DNA of 64,000 bases, from the NCBI RefSeq assembly GCF_014651595.1, contig NZ_BMXE01000004.1, forward strand, positions 124,001 to 188,000. Direction: 5' to 3'. The notes beneath the pieces are model-generated. The model did not search any database. It saw only the letters and a list, made by a program, of their open reading frames with translations, and was not told where the DNA came from. This stretch comes from Pseudovibrio japonicus. Its GTDB lineage: Bacteria; Pseudomonadota; Alphaproteobacteria; Rhizobiales; Stappiaceae. This document shows, piece after piece, positions 59,567-64,000 of the stretch. The translations under genes and the position numbers were made by a program. Position 1 is the stretch's first letter, and every line of letters starts with the position of its first letter.

Positions 59567-59838
59567 GGCTGTGTCGCAAAGTTCACTCTGTTCCCAACTC
59601 TTGTTTTTTGGGTTCGAAACGGAGCACTCTGAGTTCGCAGTATAAGGCGTTCTGTGGTAAAGTTTCGCTTGGCCAAAAAAACTCAGAAAGTCATTCCAGT
59701 ACATCGCTCATTACGCTGATCATGACTTCAAGATTTTCCATACTCGGTCGAAAATCAGATTCTCAGCGTCCAAGCATGTGCGCTGTGGTACTAAAGCAAA
59801 CAAAAGTGTTCTACGCTGAAAATCTTTGCAACAGTGCC
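59567..59838 (+). repeat. IS6-like remnant element, right copy
   Basis: Starts directly after the aldehyde dehydrogenase stop with GGCTGTGTCGCAAAG (59567-59581) and ends with CTTTGCAACAGTGCC (59824-59838), whose complement begins GGCACTGTTGCAAA, the terminal repeat known from IS26. The 59646-59838 part is the inverted homologue of 55609-55799. No transposase frame is present. Confidence 0.72.
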
Positions 59839-59978
59839 TCTTGTTTCGGGGACGGTCATACCTCTAAGTCTCAGGGGGGAAATGTCGCCCCATACTATGT
59901 AGAATGGCAACAACGGACATTTTGTAACTTCTTTCACAATAGGCGCTTTGTGGTCAGTGGACATCGGGACGAGGTTAG
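59839..59978. other. Short region between the right element and DUF2490 gene
   Basis: On the minus strand, a frame starting MSTDHKAPIVKEVTK at 59964 is open for 42 codons and runs into the element. It might be the start of a gene cut by the insertion, but no family is recognised and no ribosome-binding site is clear. Confidence 0.25.
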
Positions 59979-60704
59979 TTGCTCGGAGAAGATACACTCC
60001 TAATAAAGGTTCTGGGGGCCCTGGCGCTGTTACTGGGAGCTTTTTCCGGTGTGCTGCCCGCCAGGAGCGCCGAGCAATCCTTCAACAGTTGGAATGCTTT
60101 GTATTATTCTCACCGTATAAACGATTCATGGGAGGCGAGATTTCGCGGGGAAGTTCGTTTCGATGATAACTTGAAAAGTTATGATGAATCGGTGTTCGAG
60201 TCGTGGATCAACTATTATGTCGGCGAGGGCTGGCACCTGGGCCCCGGTTTCAAGTATTTAAATAAACTCACGAGCCCTGATGAATACGATGTCTACCAGC
60301 AATTTTTCTACAACCACGTTTGGGGTTCACTGGAGATAGAGCAGCAGGCCCGTTTTGAAGTCCGGTTCTTCAATAGACAATCAGGGGTAACCCCACTATT
60401 TCAATACCAAATTTCTGCAGAATACCCGATTTACGACCGCCTGTTCCTTTCGTTGTCGGAGCAAGCCCGTTTCAATGTCTTGAGGGCCAACGAAGGGATT
60501 GTACTCGGGTTCGAACAAAGCCGACTTTATGGCGGACTAGGTTTCCAGTTCAATAAGGAAGCAACCCTGGAATTCGGGTATATGTGGCGATTTCAACGCG
60601 CAGTTTCTGGCCCTGATAGGAGCGATCACATTATTCGCACCCGTTTCACGATAAGAACCGACGCACGTAGAAAGGCGAACGAAGGCAATGCCTTTCCGCC
60701 GTAG
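59979..60704 (+). CDS. DUF2490-domain outer membrane protein
   Basis: 241 residues. A signal peptide (LIKVLGALALLLGAFSGVL, ending PARSA) is followed by alternating beta strands rich in aromatic residues: EARFRGEVRFDDNLKSYDES, WHLGPGFKYLNKL, FYNHVWGSLEIEQQARFEVR. This is the DUF2490 pattern, a beta-barrel of unknown function more usual in Gammaproteobacteria and Bacteroidota. The start is TTG at 59979 with GAGG five bases upstream, and no ATG is available before the signal peptide. Its base composition looks unlike its core neighbours, which fits transfer with the adjacent cassette. Confidence 0.78.
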   Translation: MLGEDTLLIKVLGALALLLGAFSGVLPARSAEQSFNSWNALYYSHRINDSWEARFRGEVRFDDNLKSYDESVFESWINYYVGEGWHLGPGFKYLNKLTSPDEYDVYQQFFYNHVWGSLEIEQQARFEVRFFNRQSGVTPLFQYQISAEYPIYDRLFLSLSEQARFNVLRANEGIVLGFEQSRLYGGLGFQFNKEATLEFGYMWRFQRAVSGPDRSDHIIRTRFTIRTDARRKANEGNAFPP

Positions 60705-60846
60705 TCATTTAATCGCTGATATCTTATCAACTAAGGCCTTATCAGAAAGCTCAATCCCTGCACTCAATGTGAATGTATAATAGTTTTTGCACACAAGGCG
60801 GGTTTAGAAGAATAATTTACATACGGCTTCAGCTACCAAAAACTGA

Positions 60847-60870
60847 AAAACCCTGCGAAAGCAGGGTTTT
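60847..60870. terminator. Intrinsic terminator after ssb
   Basis: AAAACCCTGC at 60847-60856 pairs with GCAGGGTTTT at 60861-60870 around GAAA. On the minus strand TTTTTCAGTT follows after ssb; T4 on the plus side also serves the convergent DUF2490 gene. Confidence 0.9.
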
Positions 60871-60907
60871 AAAGCAAGTTATTGATGTCTTACATCTAAG
60901 GTAAATC

Positions 60908-61459
60908 TCAAAACGGGATTTCGTCGTCCATGCCGCCGCCGAAGCCGCCGCCGGATGGCGCGGATCCACCACTGCCTCCGGTCTGACCGCCAAAGCCACC
61001 GCCCTGACCACTGGAAGAACCGCCACCAAAGCCGCCACCCTGGTCATATCCGCCAGAACCACCACCGAAGCCGCCGGACTGACCGCCGCCCTGGCCACCA
61101 CCTTCACCGCGACCATCAAGCATGGTCAGCGTGGAGTTGAAGCCCTGCAGAACGATCTCGGTGGAGTATTTGTCCTGACCGCTCTGGTCCTGCCATTTGC
61201 GCGTCTGCAGCTGGCCTTCAATGTAGACCTTGGAGCCTTTGCGCAAAAACTGCTCAGCAACTTTGGCAAGACCTTCGTTAAACACAACAACGCGGTGCCA
61301 TTCGGTACGCTCACGACGCTCACCACTGTTGCGGTCACGCCAGCTTTCCGAAGTTGCGATACGCAGGTTCACGATCGGGCGACCGTCCTGCGTACGGCGA
61401 ATTTCCGGATCTGCGCCCAAATTTCCCACCAAGATGACTTTATTGACGCTACCGGCCAT
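60908..61459 (-). CDS. ssb: Single-stranded DNA-binding protein
   Basis: 183 residues from the ATG at 61459, preceded by AGGAG; the longer frame to 61498 is not needed. OB-fold: [19 protein letters not shown] and [19 protein letters not shown]. Then a glycine-rich linker of about 60 residues, and the C-terminal acidic tip DDEIPF that binds partner proteins. It coats single-stranded DNA in replication and repair. It is divergent from uvrA, and an SOS box lies upstream. Confidence 0.98.
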   Translation of the reverse strand: MAGSVNKVILVGNLGADPEIRRTQDGRPIVNLRIATSESWRDRNSGERRERTEWHRVVVFNEGLAKVAEQFLRKGSKVYIEGQLQTRKWQDQSGQDKYSTEIVLQGFNSTLTMLDGRGEGGGQGGGQSGGFGGGSGGYDQGGGFGGGSSSGQGGGFGGQTGGSGGSAPSGGGFGGGMDDEIPF

Positions 61460-61629
61460 TGAATAACTCCTAATTCTGAACTCACCATAGCCTGGCAAGT
61501 TAAGTTGGCAAGTAACCTATGCTCCGCGCTCTGCAATTCAAACAGCCTTTCTCAAAGGCGCCGTGGTTGTCCACATTTCCGAGGCATTCCGTTTATATAT
61601 CAGGCGTCACTAAGCATGGCTCTCCACTC

Positions 61630-61644
61630 GTTCTATATTTGTTC
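61630..61644. promoter_or_regulatory. SOS box (LexA site) on the ssb side
   Basis: GTTC-TATATTT-GTTC, exactly the GTTC-N7-GTTC pattern of alphaproteobacterial LexA. It lies about 170 bp upstream of the ssb start. Confidence 0.8.
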
Positions 61645-61741
61645 CAATACAATGCCTTGCAACACAGGCAAGTTCAACTCCCAATTTTCGCAAGGGACAA
61701 AATTCCACGAGCAACCGCGAAAAGGCTTGCTCCTTAAAATT

Positions 61742-61756
61742 GTTCCGTTTATGTTC
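61742..61756. promoter_or_regulatory. SOS box (LexA site) on the uvrA side
   Basis: GTTC-CGTTTAT-GTTC, a second perfect GTTC-N7-GTTC, 103 bp before the uvrA start. Typical of DNA-damage control of uvrA in alphaproteobacteria. Confidence 0.85.
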
Positions 61757-61858
61757 CACCTGATTTCCTGCGCTCATTCTCCTGCATTTCGAGGATCGCG
61801 CCCAGACCTGTTTTGCTTTTTATATGCGAACTCGGCATCCGTGATAAAGGACAGTTCC

Positions 61859-64000
61859 ATGGCGAAGTCGCCAACACATGACACACAAAATTCTTCTGCA
61901 CGCGCTGATCATACCAAGCAGCTTACCGTACGCGGCGCGCGCGAACATAACTTAAAAAATGTGGATCTGGATCTTCCACGCGACAGCCTAATCGTCATGA
62001 CGGGCCTGTCCGGCTCGGGCAAATCCTCACTGGCATTTGATACGATTTACGCTGAAGGGCAGCGCCGCTACGTTGAGAGCCTGAGCGCTTACGCCCGCCA
62101 GTTCCTTGAAATGATGCAGAAACCGGACGTGGACCAGATCGACGGCCTGTCTCCTGCCATATCCATTGAACAGAAAACCACGTCAAAGAACCCACGCTCT
62201 ACAGTTGGCACGGTCACCGAAATCTATGACTACATGCGCCTTTTATTCGCGCGCGTGGGCATTCCTTACTCCCCTGCAACGGGACTTCCCATTGAAAGCC
62301 AGACCGTCTCCCAGATGGTCGACCGAATCCTGACACTCGAAGAAGGGACGCGTCTGTACCTGCTGGCCCCAATCGTACGTGGCCGCAAAGGGGAATATCG
62401 TAAGGAACTCGCCGAGCTCATGAAAAAGGGCTTCCAACGTGTGAAAGTCGACGGCGAATACTATGAGATCGCAGATGCGCCCACGCTGGACAAAAAGTTC
62501 AAACACGACATTGATGTGGTCGTTGACCGCATCGTCGTGCGCGAAGACATGGCGGGACGGTTGGCCGATTCTCTGGAAACCGCACTGGAACTGGCCGAAG
62601 GCCTCGCAACTGTCGAGTTTGCGGATGAGAAAGACGAAAAAGGCAAGGCAAAGCAGCTGGTCTTCTCAGAAAAGTTCGCCTGCCCCGTCTCCGGCTTCAC
62701 GATCCCGGAAATTGAACCACGCCTGTTCTCGTTCAACAACCCGTTCGGCGCCTGCCCGACCTGTGATGGTCTGGGTACAAAGCTTGCGTTTGAGGCCGAG
62801 CTCGTTGTCCCGGATCAAACCCTGTCGCTGCGCGGCGGTGCCATTTTGCCATGGTCGAAGACCGGCTCCACGTCCCCTTATTACACGCAGACACTGGAAG
62901 CCTTGGCCAAGCACTACAAGCAGCCGATGACCAAGGTCTGGAAGGACCTGCCGGAAGATTTCCGCAATGCGGTCCTGTTTGGTACAGGTAAAACCAAGGT
63001 GCAGTTCGTGTACGACGATGGCACCCGCTCTTACAAAACTGAAAAGCCATTTGAAGGCGTTGTCGGCAATATCGAGCGTCGTTGGCGTGAAACCGATTCC
63101 CAGATGGTGCGCGACGAGCTCTCCCGTTACCAGTCGGATCACGCCTGTGACGCCTGTAACGGTTACCGCCTGAAGCCGGAAGCGCTGTGCGTGAAGATTG
63201 CGGACCGCCATATCGGCGAGATCACAGCACTTTCCATCAAGACCGCCTATGACTGGTTCTCCAGCATCGATGAAAAGCTCACCGACAAGCAGAACGAAAT
63301 CGCCTACCGCATCCTCAAAGAAATTCGCGAGCGCCTGAAGTTCCTCAACGATGTGGGGCTGGAATACCTTTCCATGTCCCGCTCCTCCGGCACACTGTCC
63401 GGCGGTGAAAGCCAGCGTATTCGTCTGGCCTCCCAGATCGGCTCGGGCCTGACCGGTGTGTTGTATGTACTTGATGAACCCTCCATCGGCCTCCACCAGC
63501 GCGACAACGCCCGCCTGCTGGAAACTCTGAAACACCTGCGTGATCTGGGCAACACCGTCATCGTGGTGGAACACGACGAAGACGCCGTTCTGACCGCAGA
63601 TCATGTGGTGGATGTAGGACCAGGCGCTGGTATCCATGGCGGACAGGTGGTCGCACAGGGAACACCGGATGAAGTGATGGCCAATCCGGCCTCCCTCACT
63701 GGCAAGTACCTCTCTGGCAAAATGAGCATCCCGCAGCCGGAAGAGCCACGCAAGATCGACAAGAACCGCCAGATCAAAGTCTTCGGCGCCCGCGGCAACA
63801 ACCTGAAAGACGTGGATGCGACCATCCCGCTGGGAACATTTACCTGTGTAACGGGCGTATCCGGTGGCGGCAAATCCACATTCCTCATCGATACCGTCTA
63901 CAAGGCAACCGCTCGCCGCCTCAATGGCGCGCGCGATAACCCTGCCCCACATGATCGCATCGAAGGTCTGGAAAGGCTGGACAAAGTCATCGACATCGAC
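61859..64000 (+). CDS. uvrA: Excinuclease ABC subunit A (3' end outside window)
   Basis: 714 codons are visible from the ATG at 61859 (AAAGGA nine bases upstream); the frame is open to the window edge. Full UvrA proteins are about 950-1000 residues. The first Walker A is [22 protein letters not shown] signature [18 protein letters not shown]; Walker [14 protein letters not shown]; the second Walker [18 protein letters not shown] lies near the end. The zinc-finger region reads FACPVSGFT then [11 protein letters not shown], so one cysteine of the first pair is Ser. UvrA recognises DNA lesions for nucleotide excision repair. SOS-controlled. Confidence 0.97.
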   Translation, partial: MAKSPTHDTQNSSARADHTKQLTVRGAREHNLKNVDLDLPRDSLIVMTGLSGSGKSSLAFDTIYAEGQRRYVESLSAYARQFLEMMQKPDVDQIDGLSPAISIEQKTTSKNPRSTVGTVTEIYDYMRLLFARVGIPYSPATGLPIESQTVSQMVDRILTLEEGTRLYLLAPIVRGRKGEYRKELAELMKKGFQRVKVDGEYYEIADAPTLDKKFKHDIDVVVDRIVVREDMAGRLADSLETALELAEGLATVEFADEKDEKGKAKQLVFSEKFACPVSGFTIPEIEPRLFSFNNPFGACPTCDGLGTKLAFEAELVVPDQTLSLRGGAILPWSKTGSTSPYYTQTLEALAKHYKQPMTKVWKDLPEDFRNAVLFGTGKTKVQFVYDDGTRSYKTEKPFEGVVGNIERRWRETDSQMVRDELSRYQSDHACDACNGYRLKPEALCVKIADRHIGEITALSIKTAYDWFSSIDEKLTDKQNEIAYRILKEIRERLKFLNDVGLEYLSMSRSSGTLSGGESQRIRLASQIGSGLTGVLYVLDEPSIGLHQRDNARLLETLKHLRDLGNTVIVVEHDEDAVLTADHVVDVGPGAGIHGGQVVAQGTPDEVMANPASLTGKYLSGKMSIPQPEEPRKIDKNRQIKVFGARGNNLKDVDATIPLGTFTCVTGVSGGGKSTFLIDTVYKATARRLNGARDNPAPHDRIEGLERLDKVIDID

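Larger units (their letters stand above)
55609..59838. mobile_element. Putative cassette bounded by inverted IS6-like remnants
   Basis: The LysR, dioxygenase and aldehyde dehydrogenase genes lie between two copies of the same element in opposite orientation (left copy 55609-55799, right copy 59646-59838). Aligned by eye, the copies share about four in five bases, with a core in which only three of some 55 bases differ. This is the layout of an old composite transposon. No transposase is present, and I found no target-site duplication. The cassette separates pstS from ssb, where the flanking genes are core. Confidence 0.55.
61460..61858. other. 399-bp divergent promoter region of ssb and uvrA
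   Basis: No gene. It carries two LexA-type boxes (separate entries), one nearer ssb and one nearer uvrA. A short plus frame at 61519-61737 is not gene-like. Confidence 0.6.

Noticed and set aside
59608-60003. 131-codon plus-strand frame
   Set aside because: It runs through the IS6-like remnant and its flank; low-complexity residues and no transposase motif.
62666-63952. 428-codon minus-strand frame
   Set aside because: It lies opposite uvrA, whose motifs are unmistakable; the long mirror frame comes from codon bias.

Overview
The window looks like a chromosomal segment of a marine-type alphaproteobacterium of the Hyphomicrobiales, and it resembles Pseudovibrio and its relatives (inferred from gene content, no search run). 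Supporting signs are the queA-tgt, double cyclophilin, coaD and gyrA run, divergent ssb and uvrA with GTTC-N7-GTTC SOS boxes, a bacterial phosphatidylcholine synthase, a cysteine-type (metal-dependent) KdsA, a fused CysN-CysC and an IalB protein. No rRNA or CRISPR array was seen. One tRNA (Glu, anticodon TTC) is present.

Layout. (1) 1-12242, nearly all on the minus strand: purine catabolism. From upstream to downstream this is a LysR regulator, uraH, xdhA, xdhB, xdhC, a BMP/Nup-type ABC importer (ATPase, two permeases, binding protein) and puuD, which runs off the window start. Together they import a purine or nucleoside, oxidise hypoxanthine/xanthine to urate, and carry urate through 5-hydroxyisourate. 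(2) 12275-20332: housekeeping and membrane genes (quinone oxidoreductase, pcs, DUF2182, UbiH-type hydroxylase, AEC transporter, LpxL-like acyltransferase, malyl-CoA-lyase-like enzyme, hspQ). (3) 20445-27385: ialB, a YejA-like binding protein without a transporter, and an unusual two-gene unit made of an acyl-CoA-ligase-like protein that has lost its catalytic signatures and a PleD-like protein whose receiver and GGDEF motifs are degenerate; then frnE and a small membrane protein. (4) 27475-37507: eno, kdsA, sulfate activation (cysNC, cysD, cysQ) and, divergently, three nucleotide-sugar genes (galU, a UDP-glucuronate epimerase type, a UDP-sugar dehydrogenase), which together suggest a sulfated or acidic surface polysaccharide. 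(5) 37563-45414: queuosine genes tgt and queA, two cyclophilins, coaD, a GNAT enzyme and gyrA. (6) 45749-55005: marC, a cation diffusion facilitator, galE, DUF192, a twin cold-shock-domain protein, gloA, tRNA-Glu and pstSCAB with a Pho box. (7) 55006-60704: accessory region. A LysR regulator, a TauD-like dioxygenase and an aldehyde dehydrogenase lie between two diverged, inverted copies of a roughly 190 bp element with IS6-family-like ends, followed by a DUF2490 outer-membrane protein. (8) 60908-64000: ssb and the first 714 codons of uvrA, divergent, with two SOS boxes between them.

The points most worth following are the pseudo-enzyme/pseudo-signalling pair at 23338-26261 and the inverted-repeat-bounded cassette at 55609-59838. 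Gene ends rest on reading frames and family knowledge; where a start was moved from the longest frame, the entry says why.
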